A DNA stretch of 64,000 bases, from NCBI GenBank assembly GCA_964023205.1, contig OZ026842.1:37711501-37775500 (forward strand), in the 5' to 3' direction. Source of the DNA: Lutraria lutraria (taxonomy: Eukaryota; Mollusca; Bivalvia; Venerida; Mactridae). Each line of letters opens with the position of its first letter. Position 1 is the stretch's first letter. The position numbers and the translations under genes were made by a program. Under the pieces are notes generated by a model. The model worked only from the letters and a program-made list of their open reading frames with translations, was not told where the DNA came from and searched no databases. This document shows positions 39,442-55,069 of this stretch, piece by piece.

Positions 39442-41616
39442 AATGACCCTTTAGAATGTGCATTAATTGTAAACATACATTTATTAAAATTATTGCTTCA
39501 ATATTTTTGTTTTACATATTTTAATGCCAAATTATGATTGAAAATCATAATAAATGACCTCATATATTGTTCATTGATTATTTTATGAACTTATATAATG
39601 TGCATAAATTTTATATATATATTTAAGGGAATTATTCCTGCCATATTTATTTACATGTTTGAAACCTAAATATTGATTTAATACCCTAATAAATGAGGTT
39701 ATGAGAGATGTTCATTGTTTGTCAACTACAAAGTTTGATCAAATGACCTATTTAATGACCCTTTAGAATGTGCATTAATTGTAAACATACATTTATTAAA
39801 ATTATTGCTTCAATATTTTTGTTTTACATATTTTAATGCCAAATTATGATTGAAAATCATAATAAATGACCTCATATATTGTTCATTGATTATTTTATGA
39901 ACTTATATAATGTGCATAAATTTTATATATATATTTAAGGGAATTATTCCTGCCATATTTATTTACATGTTTGAAACCTAAATATTGATTTAATACCCTA
40001 ATAAATGAGGTTATGAGAGATGTTCATTGTTTGTCAACTACAAAGTTTGATCAAATGACCTATTTAATGACCCTTTAGAATGTGCATTAATTGTAAACAT
40101 ACATTTATTAAAATTATTGCTTCAATATTTTTGTTTTACATATTTTAATGCCAAATTATGATTGAAAATCATAATAAATGACCTCATATATTGTTCATTG
40201 ATTATTTTATGAACATATAAAATGTGCATAAATTGTATATAGATATTTAAGGGAATTATTACTGCCATATTTATTTACATGTTTGAAACCTAAATATTGA
40301 TTTAATACCCTAATAAATGAGGTTATGAGATGTTCATTGTTTGTCAACTACAAAGTTTGATCAAATGACCTATTTAATGACCCTTTAGAATGTGCATTAA
40401 TTGTAAACATACATTTATTAAAATTATTACTTCAATATTTTTGTTTTACATATTTTAATGCCAAATTATGATTGAAAATCATAATAAATGACCTCATATA
40501 TTGTTCATTGATTATTTTATGAACTTATATATTGTGCATAAATTGTATATAGATATTTAAGGGAATTATTACTGCCATATTTATTTACATGTTTGAAACC
40601 TAAATATTGATTTAATACCCTAATAAATGAGGTTATGAGATGTTCATTGTTTGTCAACTACAAAGTTTGATCAAATGACCTATTTAATGACCCTTTAGAA
40701 TGTGCATTAATTGTAAACATACATTTATTAAAATTATTGCTTCAATATTTTTGTTTTACATATTTTAATGCCAAATTATGATTGAAAATCATAATAAATG
40801 ACCTCATATATTGTTCATTGATTATTTTATGAACTTATATAATGTGCATGAATTGTATATAGATATTTAAGGGAATTATTACTGCCATATTTATTTACAT
40901 GTTTGAAACCTAAATATTGATTTAATAACCTAATAAATGAGGTTATGAGATGTCCATTGTTTGTCAACTACAAATTTTGATCAAATGACCTATTTAATGA
41001 CCCTTTAGAATGTGCATTAATTGTAAACATACATTTATTAAAATTATTACTTCAATATTTTTGTTTTATATATTTTAATGCCAAATTATGATAGAAAATC
41101 ATAATAAATGACCTCATATATTGTACATTGATTATTTTATGAACTTATATAATGTGCATGAATTTTATATAGATATTAAAGAGAATTATTCCTGCCATAT
41201 TTATTTACATGTTTGAAACCTAAATATTGATTTAATACCCTAATAAATGTGGTTATGAGATGTTCATTGTTTGTCAACTACAAATTTTGATCAAATGACC
41301 TATTCAATGACCCTTTAGAATGTGCATTAATTGTAAACATACATTTATTAAAATTATTACTGCAATATTTTTGTTTTATATATTTTTAATGCCAAATTAT
41401 GATTGAAAATCATAATAAATGACCTGATATATTTTTCATTGATTATTTTATGAACTTATATAATGTGCATGAATTTTATATAGATATTAAAGAGAATTAT
41501 TCCTGCCATATTTATTTACATGTTTGAAACCTAAATATTGATTTAATACCCTAATAAATGTGGTTATGAGATGTTCATTGTTTGTCAACTACAAATTTTT
41601 ATCAAATGACCTATTC

Positions 41617-41784
41617 AATGACCCTTTAGAATGTGCATGAATTTTATATAGATATTAAAGAGAATTATTCCTGCCATATTTATTTACATGTTTGAAACCT
41701 AAATATTGATTTAATACCCTAATAAATGTGGTTATGAGATGTTCATTGTTTGTCAACTACAAATTTTTATCAAATGACCTATTC
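41617..41784 (+). repeat. Shortened 168 bp monomer
   Basis: Same junction, 7172 bp from the copy at 34445. Confidence 0.85.
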
Positions 41785-44700
41785 AATGACCCTTTAGAAT
41801 GTGCATTAATTGTAAACATACATTTATTAAAATTATTGCTTCAATATTTTTGTTTTACATATTTTAATGCCAAATTATGATTGAAAATCATAATAAATGA
41901 CCTCATATATTGTTCATTGATTATTTTATGAACTTATATAATGTGCATAAATTTTATATATATATTTAAGGGAATTATTCCTGCCATATTTATTTACATG
42001 TTTGAAACCTAAATATTGATTTAATACCCTAATAAATGAGGTTATGAGAGATGTTCATTGTTTGTCAACTACAAAGTTTGATCAAATGACCTATTTAATG
42101 ACCCTTTAGAATGTGCATTAATTGTAAACATACATTTATTAAAATTATTGCTTCAATATTTTTGTTTTACATATTTTAATGCCAAATTATGATTGAAAAT
42201 CATAATAAATGACCTCATATATTGTTCATTGATTATTTTATGAACTTATATAATGTGCATAAATTTTATATATATATTTAAGGGAATTATTCCTGCCATA
42301 TTTATTTACATGTTTGAAACCTAAATATTGATTTAATACCCTAATAAATGAGGTTATGAGAGATGTTCATTGTTTGTCAACTACAAAGTTTGATCAAATG
42401 ACCTATTTAATGACCCTTTAGAATGTGCATTAATTGTAAACATACATTTATTAAAATTATTGCTTCAATATTTTTGTTTTACATATTTTAATGCCAAATT
42501 ATGATTGAAAATCATAATAAATGACCTCATATATTGTTCATTGATTATTTTATGAACATATAAAATGTGCATAAATTGTATATAGATATTTAAGGGAATT
42601 ATTACTGCCATATTTATTTACATGTTTGAAACCTAAATATTGATTTAATACCCTAATAAATGAGGTTATGAGATGTTCATTGTTTGTCAACTACAAATTT
42701 TGATCAAATGACCTCTTTAATGACCCTTTAGAATGTGCATTAATTGTAAACATACATTTATTAAAATTATTGCTTGAATATTTTTGTTTTACATATTTTA
42801 ATGCCAAATTATGATTGAAAATCATAATAAATGACCTCATATATTGTTCATTGATTATTTTATGAACTTATATAATGTGCTTAAATTTTATATAGATATT
42901 TAAGGGAATTATTCCTGCCATATTTATTTACATGTTTGAAACCTAAATATTGATTTAATAACCTAATAAATGAGGTTATGAGAGATGTTCATTGTTTGTC
43001 AACTACTAAAATTTGATCAAATGACCTCTGTAATGACCCTTTAGAATGTGCATTAATTGTAAACATACATTTATTAAAATTATTACTTCAATATTTTTTA
43101 TTTATATATTTTAATGCCAAATTATGATAGAAAATCATAATAAATGACCTCATATATTGTACATTGATTATTTTATGAACTTATATAATGTGCATGAATT
43201 TTATATAGATATTAAAGAGAATTATTCCTGCCATATTTATTTACATGTTTGAAACCTAAATATTGATTTAATACCCTAATAAATGTGGTTATGAGATGTT
43301 CATTGTTTGTCAACTACAAATTTTTATCAAATGACCTATTCAATGACCCTTTAGAATGTGCATTAATTGTAAACATACATTTATTAAAATTATTACTTCA
43401 ATATTTTTGTTTTATATATTTTTAATGCCAAATTATGATAGAAAATCATAATAAATGACCTCATATATTGTACATTGATTATTTTATGAACTTATATAAT
43501 GTGCATGAATTTTATATAGATATTAAAGAGAATTATTCCTGCCATATTTATTTACATGTTTGAAACCTAAATATTGATTTAATACCCTAATAAATGAGGT
43601 TATGAGATGTTCATTGTTTGTCAACTACAAATATTTATCAAATTACCTATTTAATGACCCTTTAGAATGTGCATAAATTGTAAACATACATTTATTAAAA
43701 TAATTGCTAAAATATTTTTGTTTACATATTTTAATGCCAAATTATGATTGAAAATCATAATAAATGACCTCATATATTGTTCATTTATTATTTTATGAAG
43801 TTTTATAATGTGCATGAATTTTATATAGATAATAAAGGGAATTATTCCTGTCATATTTATTTACATGTTTGAAAGCTAAATATTGATTTAATACCCTAAT
43901 AAATGAGGTTATGAGATGTTCATTGTTTGTCAACTACAAAGTTTGATCAAATGACCTATTTAATGACCCTTTAGAATGTGCATTAATTGTAAACATACAT
44001 TTATTAAAATTATTGCTTCAATATTTTTGTTTTACATATTTTAATGCCAAATTATGATTGAAAATCATAATAAATGACCTCATATATTGTTCATTGATTA
44101 TTTTATGAACTTATATAATGTGCATAAATTTTATATATATATTTAAGGGAATTATTCCTGCCATATTTATTTACATGTTTGAAACCTAAATATTGATTTA
44201 ATACCCTAATAAATGAGGTTATGAGAGATGTTCATTGTTTGTCAACTACTAAAATTTGATCAAATGACCTCTTTAATGACCCTTTAGAATGTGCATTAAT
44301 TGTAAACATACATTTATTAAAATTATTACTTCAATATTTTTGTTTTATATATTTTAATGCCAAATTATGATAGAAAATCATAATAAATGACCTCATATAT
44401 TGTTCATTGATTATTTTATGAACTTATATAATGTGCATGAATTTTATATAGATATTAAAGAGAATTATTCCTGCCAGATTTATTTACATGTTTGAAACCT
44501 AAATATTGATTTAATACCCTAATAAATGAGGTTATGAGATGTTCATTGTTTGTCAACTACAAAGTTTGATCAAATGACCTATTTAATGACCCTTTAGAAT
44601 GTGCATTAATTGTAAACATACATTTATTAAAATTATTGCTTCAATATTTTTGTTTTACATATTTTAATGCCAAATTATGATTGAAAATCATAATAAATGA

Positions 44701-46445
44701 CCTCATATATTGTTCATTGATTATTTTATGAACATATAAAATGTGCATAAATTGTATATAGATATTTAAGGGAATTATTACTGCCATATTTATTTACATG
44801 TTTGAAACCTAAATATTGATTTAATACCCTAATAAATGAGGTTATGAGATGTTCATTGTTTGTCAACTACAAAGTTTGATCAAATGACCTATTTAATGAC
44901 CCTTTAGAATGTGCATTAATTGTAAACATACATTTATTAAAATTATTACTTCAATATTTTTGTTTTACATATTTTAATGCCAAATTATGATTGAAAATCA
45001 TAATAAATGACCTCATATATTGTTCATTGATTATTTTATGAACTTATATATTGTGCATAAATTGTATATAGATATTTAAGGGAATTATTACTGCCATATT
45101 TATTTACATGTTTGAAACCTAAATATTGATTTAATACCCTAATAAATGAGGTTATGAGATGTTCATTGTTTGTCAACTACAAAGTTTGATCAAATGACCT
45201 ATTTAATGACCCTTTAGAATGTGCATTAATTGTAAACATACATTTATTAAAATTATTGCTTCAATATTTTTGTTTTACATATTTTAATGCCAAATTATGA
45301 TTGAAAATCATAATAAATGACCTCATATATTGTTCATTGATTATTTTATGAACTTATATAATGTGCATAAATTGTATATAGATATTTAAGGGAATTATTA
45401 CTGCCATATTTATTTACATGTTTGAAACCTAAATATTGATTTAATAACCTAATAAATGAGGTTATGAGATGTCCATTGTTTGTCAACTACAAATTTTGAT
45501 CAAATGACCTATTTAATGACCCTTTAGAATGTGCATTAATTGTAAACATACATTTATTAAAATTATTACTTCAATATTTTTGTTTTATATATTTTAATGC
45601 CAAATTATGATAGAAAATCATAATAAATGACCTCATATATTGTACATTGATTATTTTATGAACTTATATAATGTGCATGAATTTTATATAGATATTAAAG
45701 AGAATTATTCCTGCCATATTTATTTACATGTTTGAAACCTAAATATTGATTTAATACCCTAATAAATGTGGTTATGAGATGTTCATTGTTTGTCAACTAC
45801 AAATTTTTATCAAATGACCTATTCAATGACCCTTTAGAATGTGCATTAATTGTAAACATACATTTATTAAAATTATTGCTTGAATATTTTTGTTTTACAT
45901 ATTTTAATGCCAAATTATGATTGAAAATCATAATAAATGACCTGATATACTTTTCATTGATTATTTTATGAACTTATATAATGTGCATGAATTTTATATA
46001 GATATTAAAGAGAATTATTCCTGCCATATTTATTTACATGTTTGAAACCTAAATATTGATTTAATACCCTAATAAATGTGGTTATGAGATGTTCATTGTT
46101 TGTCAACTACAAATTTTGATCAAATGACCTATTCAATGACCCTTTAGAATGTGCATTAATTGTAAACATACATTTATTAAAATTATTACTGCAATATTTT
46201 TGTTTTATATATTTTTAATGCCAAATTATGATTGAAAATCATAATAAATGACCTGATATATTTTTCATTGATTATTTTATGAACTTATATAATGTGCATG
46301 AATTTTATATAGATATTAAAGAGAATTATTCCTGCCATATTTATTTACATGTTTGAAACCTAAATATTGATTTAATACCCTAATAAATGTGGTTATGAGA
46401 TGTTCATTGTTTGTCAACTACAAATTTTTATCAAATGACCTATTC

Positions 46446-46613
46446 AATGACCCTTTAGAATGTGCATGAATTTTATATAGATATTAAAGAGAATTATTCC
46501 TGCCATATTTATTTACATGTTTGAAACCTAAATATTGATTTAATACCCTAATAAATGTGGTTATGAGATGTTCATTGTTTGTCAACTACAAATTTTTATC
46601 AAATGACCTATTC
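46446..46613 (+). repeat. Shortened 168 bp monomer
   Basis: Same junction, 7172 bp from the copy at 39274. Confidence 0.85.
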
Positions 46614-49097
46614 AATGACCCTTTAGAATGTGCATTAATTGTAAACATACATTTATTAAAATTATTGCTTCAATATTTTTGTTTTACATATTTTAATGCC
46701 AAATTATGATTGAAAATCATAATAAATGACCTCATATATTGTTCATTGATTATTTTATGAACTTATATAATGTGCATAAATTTTATATATATATTTAAGG
46801 GAATTATTCCTGCCATATTTATTTACATGTTTGAAACCTAAATATTGATTTAATACCCTAATAAATGAGGTTATGAGAGATGTTCATTGTTTGTCAACTA
46901 CAAAGTTTGATCAAATGACCTATTTAATGACCCTTTAGAATGTGCATTAATTGTAAACATACATTTATTAAAATTATTGCTTCAATATTTTTGTTTTACA
47001 TATTTTAATGCCAAATTATGATTGAAAATCATAATAAATGACCTCATATATTGTTCATTGATTATTTTATGAACATATAAAATGTGCATAAATTGTATAT
47101 AGATATTTAAGGGAATTATTACTGCCATATTTATTTACATGTTTGAAACCTAAATATTGATTTAATACCCTAATAAATGAGGTTATGAGATGTTCATTGT
47201 TTGTCAACTACAAAGTTTGATCAAATGACCTATTTAATGACCCTTTAGAATGTGCATTAATTGTAAACATACATTTATTAAAATTATTACTTCAATATTT
47301 TTGTTTTACATATTTTAATGCCAAATTATGATTGAAAATCATAATAAATGACCTCATATATTGTTCATTGATTATTTTATGAACTTATATATTGTGCATA
47401 AATTGTATATAGATATTTAAGGGAATTATTACTGCCATATTTATTTACATGTTTGAAACCTAAATATTGATTTAATACCCTAATAAATGAGGTTATGAGA
47501 TGTTCATTGTTTGTCAACTACAAAGTTTGATCAAATGACCTATTTAATGACCCTTTAGAATGTGCATTAATTGTAAACATACATTTATTAAAATTATTGC
47601 TTCAATATTTTTGTTTTACATATTTTAATGCCAAATTATGATTGAAAATCATAATAAATGACCTCATATATTGTTCATTGATTATTTTATGAACTTATAT
47701 AATGTGCATAAATTGTATATAGATATTTAAGGGAATTATTACTGCCATATTTATTTACATGTTTGAAACCTAAATATTGATTTAATAACCTAATAAATGA
47801 GGTTATGAGATGTCCATTGTTTGTCAACTACAAATTTTGATCAAATGACCTATTTAATGACCCTTTAGAATGTGCATTAATTGTAAACATACATTTATTA
47901 AAATTATTACTTCAATATTTTTGTTTTATATATTTTAATGCCAAATTATGATAGAAAATCATAATAAATGACCTCATATATTGTACATTGATTATTTTAT
48001 GAACTTATATAATGTGCATGAATTTTATATAGATATTAAAGAGAATTATTCCTGCCATATTTATTTACATGTTTGAAACCTAAATATTGATTTAATACCC
48101 TAATAAATGTGGTTATGAGATGTTCATTGTTTGTCAACTACAAATTTTTATCAAATGACCTATTCAATGACCCTTTAGAATGTGCATTAATTGTAAACAT
48201 ACAGTTATTAAAATTATTACTTCAATATTTTTGTTTTATATATTTTTAATGCCAAATTATGATTGAAAATCATAATAAATGACCTGATATATTTTTCATT
48301 GATTATTTTATGAACTTATATAATGTGCATGAATTTTATATAGATATTAAAGAGAATTATTCCTGCCATATTTATTTACATGTTTGAAACCTAAATATTG
48401 ATTTAATACCCTAATAAATGAGGTTATGAGATGTTCATTGTTTGTCAACTACAAATTTTTATCAAATTACCTATTTAATGACCCTTTAGAATGTGCATAA
48501 ATTGTAAACATACATTTATTAAAATTATTGCTTGAATATTTTTGTTTTACATATTTTAATGCCAAATTATGATTGAAAATCATAATAAATGACCTGATAT
48601 ACTTTTCATTGATTATTTTATGAACTTATATAATGTGCATGAATTTTATATAGATATTAAAGAGAATTATTCCTGCCATATTTATTTACATGTTTGAAAC
48701 CTAAATATTGATTTAATACCCTAATAAATGTGGTTATGAGATGTTCATTGTTTGTCAACTACAAATTTTGATCAAATGACCTATTCAATGACCCTTTAGA
48801 ATGTGCATTAATTGTAAACATACATTTATTAAAATTATTACTGCAATATTTTTGTTTTATATATTTTTAATGCCAAATTATGATTGAAAATCATAATAAA
48901 TGACCTGATATATTTTTCATTGATTATTTTATGAACTTATATAATGTGCATGAATTTTATATAGATATTAAAGAGAATTATTCCTGCCATATTTATTTAC
49001 ATGTTTGAAACCTAAATATTGATTTAATACCCTAATAAATGTGGTTATGAGATGTTCATTGTTTGTCAACTACAAATTTTTATCAAATGACCTATTC

Positions 49098-49265
49098 AAT
49101 GACCCTTTAGAATGTGCATGAATTTTATATAGATATTAAAGAGAATTATTCCTGCCATATTTATTTACATGTTTGAAACCTAAATATTGATTTAATACCC
49201 TAATAAATGTGGTTATGAGATGTTCATTGTTTGTCAACTACAAATTTTTATCAAATTACCTATTC
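49098..49265 (+). repeat. Shortened 168 bp monomer
   Basis: Same junction. The following half differs by one base (ATCAAATTACC instead of ATCAAATGACC). The related block at 57.4 kb has a full-length monomer here instead. Confidence 0.85.
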
Positions 49266-50286
49266 AATGACCCTTTAGAATGTGCATTAATTGTAAACAT
49301 ACATTTATTAAAATTATTGCTTCAATATTTTTGTTTTACATATTTTAATGCCAAATTATGATTGAAAATCATAATAAATGACCTCATATATTGTTCATTG
49401 ATTATTTTATGAACTTATATAATGTGCATAAATTTTATATATATATTTAAGGGAATTATTCCTGCCATATTTATTTACATGTTTGAAACCTAAATATTGA
49501 TTTAATACCCTAATAAATGAGGTTATGAGAGATGTTCATTGTTTGTCAACTACTAAAATTTGATCAAATGACCTCTTTAATGACCCTTTAGAATGTGCAT
49601 TAATTGTAAACATACATTTATTAAAATTATTACTTCAATATTTTTGTTTTATATATTTTAATGCCAAATTATGATAGAAAATCATAATAAATGACCTCAT
49701 ATATTGTTCATTGATTATTTTATGAACTTATATAATGTGCATGAATTTTATATAGATATTAAAGAGAATTATTCCTGCCATATTTATTTACATGTTTGAA
49801 ACCTAAATATTGATTTAATACCCTAATAAATGAGGTTATGAGATGTTCATTGTTTGTCAACTACAAATATTTATCAAATTACCTATTTAATGACCCTTTA
49901 GAATGTGCATAAATTGTAAACATACATTTATTAAAATAATTGCTAAAATATTTTTGTTTACATATTTTAATGCCAAATTATGATTGAAAATCATAATAAA
50001 TGACCTCATATATTGTTCATTGATTATTTTATGAAGTTTTATAATGTGCATGAATTTTATATAGATAATAAAGGGAATTATTCCTGTCATATTTATTTAC
50101 ATGTTTGAAAGCTAAATATTGATTTAATACCCTAATAAATGAGGTTATGAGATGTTCATTGTTTGTCAACTACAAAGTTTGATCAAATGACCTATTTAAT
50201 GACCCTTTAGAATGTGCATTAATTGTAAACATACATTTATTAAAATTATTGCTTCAATATTTTTGTTTTACATATTTTAATGCCAA

Positions 50287-50309
50287 ATTATGATTCAAAA
50301 AATCATAAT
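50287..50309 (+). repeat. Satellite hairpin with enlarged loop
   Basis: Arms ATTATGATT and AATCATAAT are intact, but the loop is CAAAA instead of GAA (23 bp in total). Copies with the same change are at 58086-58108 and 62439-62461, carried by the 7799 and 4353 bp higher-order repeats. Confidence 0.9.
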
Positions 50310-53300
50310 AAATGACCTCATATATTGTTCATTGATTATTTTATGAACTTATATAATGTGCATAAATTTTATATATATATTTAAGGGAATTATTCCTGCC
50401 ATATTTATTTACATGTTTGAAACCTAAATATTGATTTAATACCCTAATAAATGAGGTTATGAGAGATGTTCATTGTTTGTCAACTACTAAAATTTGATCA
50501 AATGACCTCTTTAATGACCCTTTAGAATGTGCATTAATTGTAAACATACATTTATTAAAATTATTACTTCAATATTTTTGTTTTATATATTTTAATGCCA
50601 AATTATGATAGAAAATCATAATAAATGTCCTCATATATCGTACATTGATTATTTTATGAACTTATATAATGTGCATGAATTTTATATAGATATTAAAGAG
50701 AATTATTCCTGCCATATTTATTTACATGTTTGAAACCTAAATATTGATTTAATACCCTAATAAATGAGGTTATGAGATGTTCATTGTTTGTCAACTACAA
50801 ATATTTATCAAATTACCTATTTAATGACCCTTTAGAATGTGCATAAATTGAAAACATACATTTATTAAAATAATTGCTAAAATATTTTTGTTTACATATT
50901 TTAATGCCAAATTATGATTGAAAATCATAATAAATGACCTCATATATTGTTCATTGATTATTTTATGAAGTTTTATAATGTGCATGAATTTTATATAGAT
51001 AATAAAGGGAATTATTCCTGTCATATTTATTTACATGTTTGAAACCTAAATATTGATTTAATACCCTAATAAATGAGGTTATGAGATGTTCATTGTTTGT
51101 CAACTACAAAGTTTGATCAAATGACCTATTTACTGACCCTTTAGAATTTGCATTAATTGTAAACATACATTTATTAAAATTATTACTTCAATATTTTTGT
51201 TTTATATATTTTTAATGCCAAATTATGATTGAAAATCATAATAAATGACCTGATATATTTTTCATTGATTATTTTATGAACTTATATAATGTGCACGAAT
51301 TTTATATAAATATTAAAGAGAATTATTCATGCCATATTTATTTACATGTTTGAAACCTAAATATTGATTTAATACCCTAATAAATGTGGTTATGAGATGT
51401 TCATTGTTTGTCAACTACAAATTTTGATCAAATGACCTATTTAATGACCCTTAAGAATGTGCATTAATTGTAAACATACATTTATTAAAATTATAGCTTC
51501 AATATTTTTGTTTTATATATTTTAATGCCAAATTATGATTGAAAATCATAATAAATGACCTCATATATTGTTCATTGATTATTTTATGAACTTATATAAT
51601 GTGCATAAATTGTATATAGATATTTAAGGGAATTATTACTGCCATATTTATTTACATGTTTGAAACCTAAATATTGATTTAATACCCTAATAAATGAGGT
51701 TATGAGATGTTCATTGTTTGTCAACTACAAATTTTTATCAAATTACCTATTTAATGACCCTTTAGAATGTGCATTAATTGTAAACATACATTTATTAAAA
51801 TTATTACTTCAATATTTTTGTTTTATATATTTTTAATGCCAAATTATGATTGAAAATCATAATAAATGACCTGATATATTTTTCATTGATTATTTTATGA
51901 ACCTATATAATGTGCATGAATTTTATATAGATATTAAAGAGAATTATTCCTGCCATATTTATTTACATGTTTGAAACCAAAATATTGATTTAATACCCTA
52001 ATAAATGAGGTTATGAGATGTTCATTGTTTGTCAACTACAAATTTTTATCAAATTACCTATTTAATGACCCTTTAGAATGTGAATAAATTGTAAACATAC
52101 ATTTATTAAAATTATTACTTCAATATTTTTGTTTTATATATTTTTAACGCCAAATTATGATTGAAAATCATAATAAATGACCTCATATATTTTTCATTGA
52201 TTATATTCTGAACTTATATAATGTGCATGAATTTTATATAGATATTAAAGAGAATTATTCCTGCCATATTTATTTACATATTTGAAACCTAAATATTGAT
52301 TTAATACCCTAATAAATGTTGTTATGAGATGTTCATTGTTTGTCAACTACACATTTTGATCAAATGACCTATTTAATGACCCTTAAGAATGTGCATTAAT
52401 TGTAAACATACATTTATTAAAATTATTGCTTCAATATTTTTGTTTTATATATTTTAATGCCAAATTATGATAGAAAATCATAATAAATGACCTCATATAT
52501 TGTTCATTGATTATTTTATGAACTTATATAATGTGCATAAATTTTATATATATATTTAAGGGAATTATTCCTGCCATATTTATTTACATGTTTGAAACCT
52601 AAATATTGATTTAATACCCTAATAAATGAGGTTATGAGAGATGTTCATTGTTTGTCAACTACTAAAATTTGATCAAATGACCTCTTTAATGACCCTTTAG
52701 AATGTGCATTAATTGTAAACATACATTTATTAAAATTATTACTTCAATATTTTTGTTTTATATATTTTAATGCCAAATTATGATAGAAAATCATAATAAA
52801 TGTCCTCATATATCGTACATTGATTATTTTATGAACTTATATAATGTGCATGAATTTTATATAGATATTAAAGAGAATTATTCCTGCCATATTTATTTAC
52901 ATGTTTGAAACCTAAATATTGATTTAATACCCTAATAAATGAGGTAATGAGATGTTCATTGTTTGTCAACTACAAAGTTTGATCAAATTACCTATTTAAT
53001 GACCCTTTAGAATGTGCATTAATTGTAAACATACATTTATTAAAATTATTACTTCAATATTTTTGTTTTATATATTTTTAATGCCAAATTATGATTGAAA
53101 ATCATAATAAATGACCTGATATATTTTTCATTGATTATTTTATGAACCTATATAATGTGCATGAATTTTATATAGATATTAAAGAGAATTATTCCTGCCA
53201 TATTTATTTACATGTTTGAAACCTAAATATTGATTTAATACCCTAATAAATGAGGTTATGAGATGTTCATTGTTTGTAAACTACTAAAATTTGATCAAAT

Positions 53301-54735
53301 GACCTATTTGATGACCCTTTAGAATGTGCATTAATTGTAAACATACATTTATTCAAATAATTGCTTCAATATTTTTGTTTTACATATTTTAATGCCAAAT
53401 AATGATTGAAAATCATAATAAATTACCTCATATATTGTTCATTGATTATTTTATGAACTTATATAATGTGCATAAATTGTATATAGATATTTAAGGGAAT
53501 TATTACTGCCATATTTATTTACATGTATGAAACCTAAATATTGATTTAATACCCTAATAAATGAGGTTATGAGATGTTCATTGTTTGTCAACTACAAATT
53601 TTTATCAAATTACCTATTTAATGACCCTTTAGAATGTGCATTAATTGTAAACATACATTTATTAAAATAATTGCTTCAATATTTTTGTTTTACATATTTT
53701 AATGCCAAATTATGATTGAAAATCATAATAAATGACCTCATATATTGTTCATTTATTATTTTATGAAGTTTTATAATGTGCATGAATTTTATATAGATAT
53801 TAAAGGGAATTATTCCTGTCATATTTATTTACATATTTGAAAGCTAAATATTGATTTAATACCCTAATAAATGAGGTTATGAGAGATGTTCATTGTTTGT
53901 CAACTACTAAAATTTGATCAAATGACCTCTTTAATGACCCTTTAGAATGTGCATTAATTGTAAACATACATTTATTAAAATTATTACTTCAATTTTTTGT
54001 TTTATATATTTTAATGCCAAATATGATAGAAAATCATAATAAATGACCTCATATATTGTACATTGATTATTTTATGAACTTTTATAATGTGCATGAATTT
54101 TATATAGATATTTAAGGGAATTATTCCTGCCATATTTATTTACATGTTTGAAACCTAAATATTGATTTAATACCCTAATAAATGAGGTTATGAGATGTTC
54201 ATTGTTTGTCAACTACAAATTTTTATCAAATTACCTATTTAATGACCCTTTAGAATGTGCATTAATTGTAAACATACATTTATTAAAATAATTGCTTCAA
54301 TATTTTTGTTTTACATATTTTAATGCCAAATTATGATTGAAAATCATAATAAATGACCTCATATATTGTTCATTTATTATTTTATGAAGTTTTATAATGT
54401 GCATGAATTTTATATAGATATTAAAGGGAATTATTCCTGTCATATTTATTTACATATTTGAAAGCTAAATATTGATTTAATACCCTAATAAATGAGGTTA
54501 TGAGATGTTCATTGTTTGTCAACTACAAAGTTTGATCAAATGACCTATTTAATGACCCTTTAGAATGTGCATTAATTGTAAACATACATTTATTAAAATT
54601 ATTGCTTCAATATTTTTGTTTTATATATTTTAATGCCAAATTATGATAGAAAATCATAATAAATGACCTCATATATTGTACATTGATTATTTTATGAACT
54701 TATATAATGTGCATGAATTTTATATAGATATTTAA

Positions 54736-54746
54736 AGACATTGAAC
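54736..54746 (+). repeat. Left terminal inverted repeat of the 334 bp element
   Basis: AGACATTGAAC, directly preceded by the TTAA target site. Confidence 0.88.
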
Positions 54747-55058
54747 AGCTACTATATAAGTGACCCCCCCCAAAATCCACATGTGGTCTAATCTTTTTAT
54801 TGTTTTATTGCCCCTAATCAGATAAAACCAGCCTGGTCACAGTCTGTAGACTTGACACCTAGTCAAAAAGTGGGGTAATAAATTTTATTGATTTACAGTG
54901 ATAATAAGTTTATGACTAAATTGCTTTTGTTTTTATAAGCATAGAGTAACAGATATGTAAACAGGTGCTAGTCTATCAATGACCCTGTCTGTTTTATTAC
55001 CCCCTACTGTGGAATTAGTGGACTTTCTGGTCCATAAGTCACATGCCTCGCATTCCTG

Positions 55059-55069
55059 GTTCAATGTCT
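55059..55069 (-). repeat. Right terminal inverted repeat of the 334 bp element
   Basis: GTTCAATGTCT, the perfect complement of the left end, directly followed by TTAA. Confidence 0.88.

Larger units (their letters stand above)
34100..46900. repeat. Higher-order repeat with 7172 bp period, about 1.8 copies
   Basis: Sequence from about 34.1-39.7 kb recurs at about 41.3-46.9 kb at exactly 7172 bp. Examples are ACTGCAAT at 34187 and 41359, the shortened monomers at 34445 and 41617, 39274 and 46446, CTCTGTAATG at about 35854 and 43026, and the CAGATTTATT change near 37304 and 44476. Near 46.9 kb the second copy lacks one of two successive TTTATATATATATTTAAGGG monomers present at 39.6 and 39.9 kb. 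After that the offset drops to about 6860. This is a large higher-order unit of about 23 monomers. Confidence 0.85.
17066..54735. repeat. Satellite array, block 2 (310 bp monomer)
   Basis: About 37.7 kb of uninterrupted head-to-tail monomers, about 121 units. I read through it and found no unique sequence, gene, RNA gene or insertion. Unit length is 309-313 bp except for five shortened units of 168 bp. Monomer types recur in long ordered blocks (see the higher-order repeat entries). CpG is nearly absent; isolated exceptions such as TTACGAG near 30046 and TTAACGCC near 52145 are point mutations. The array ends at a TTAA within TAGATATTTAAGGG, where the 334 bp element sits. Confidence 0.97.
54736..55069. 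mobile_element. 334 bp MITE-like element with TTAA target duplication
   Basis: The insert is flanked by TTAA on both sides (54732-54735 and 55070-55073). Removing it with one TTAA restores the standard satellite text TAGATATTTAAGGGAATT. Ends are perfect 11 bp inverted repeats, AGACATTGAAC (54736-54746) and GTTCAATGTCT (55059-55069). The interior is non-coding, with a C run near 54764-54771 and a partial internal inverted repeat (GGGGTAATAAA near 54873 against TTTATTACCCC near 54993). The TTAA target is typical of piggyBac and also of Kolobok elements. The element has no transposase, so it would be a non-autonomous passenger. Assignment to a superfamily is inference. Confidence 0.85.
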
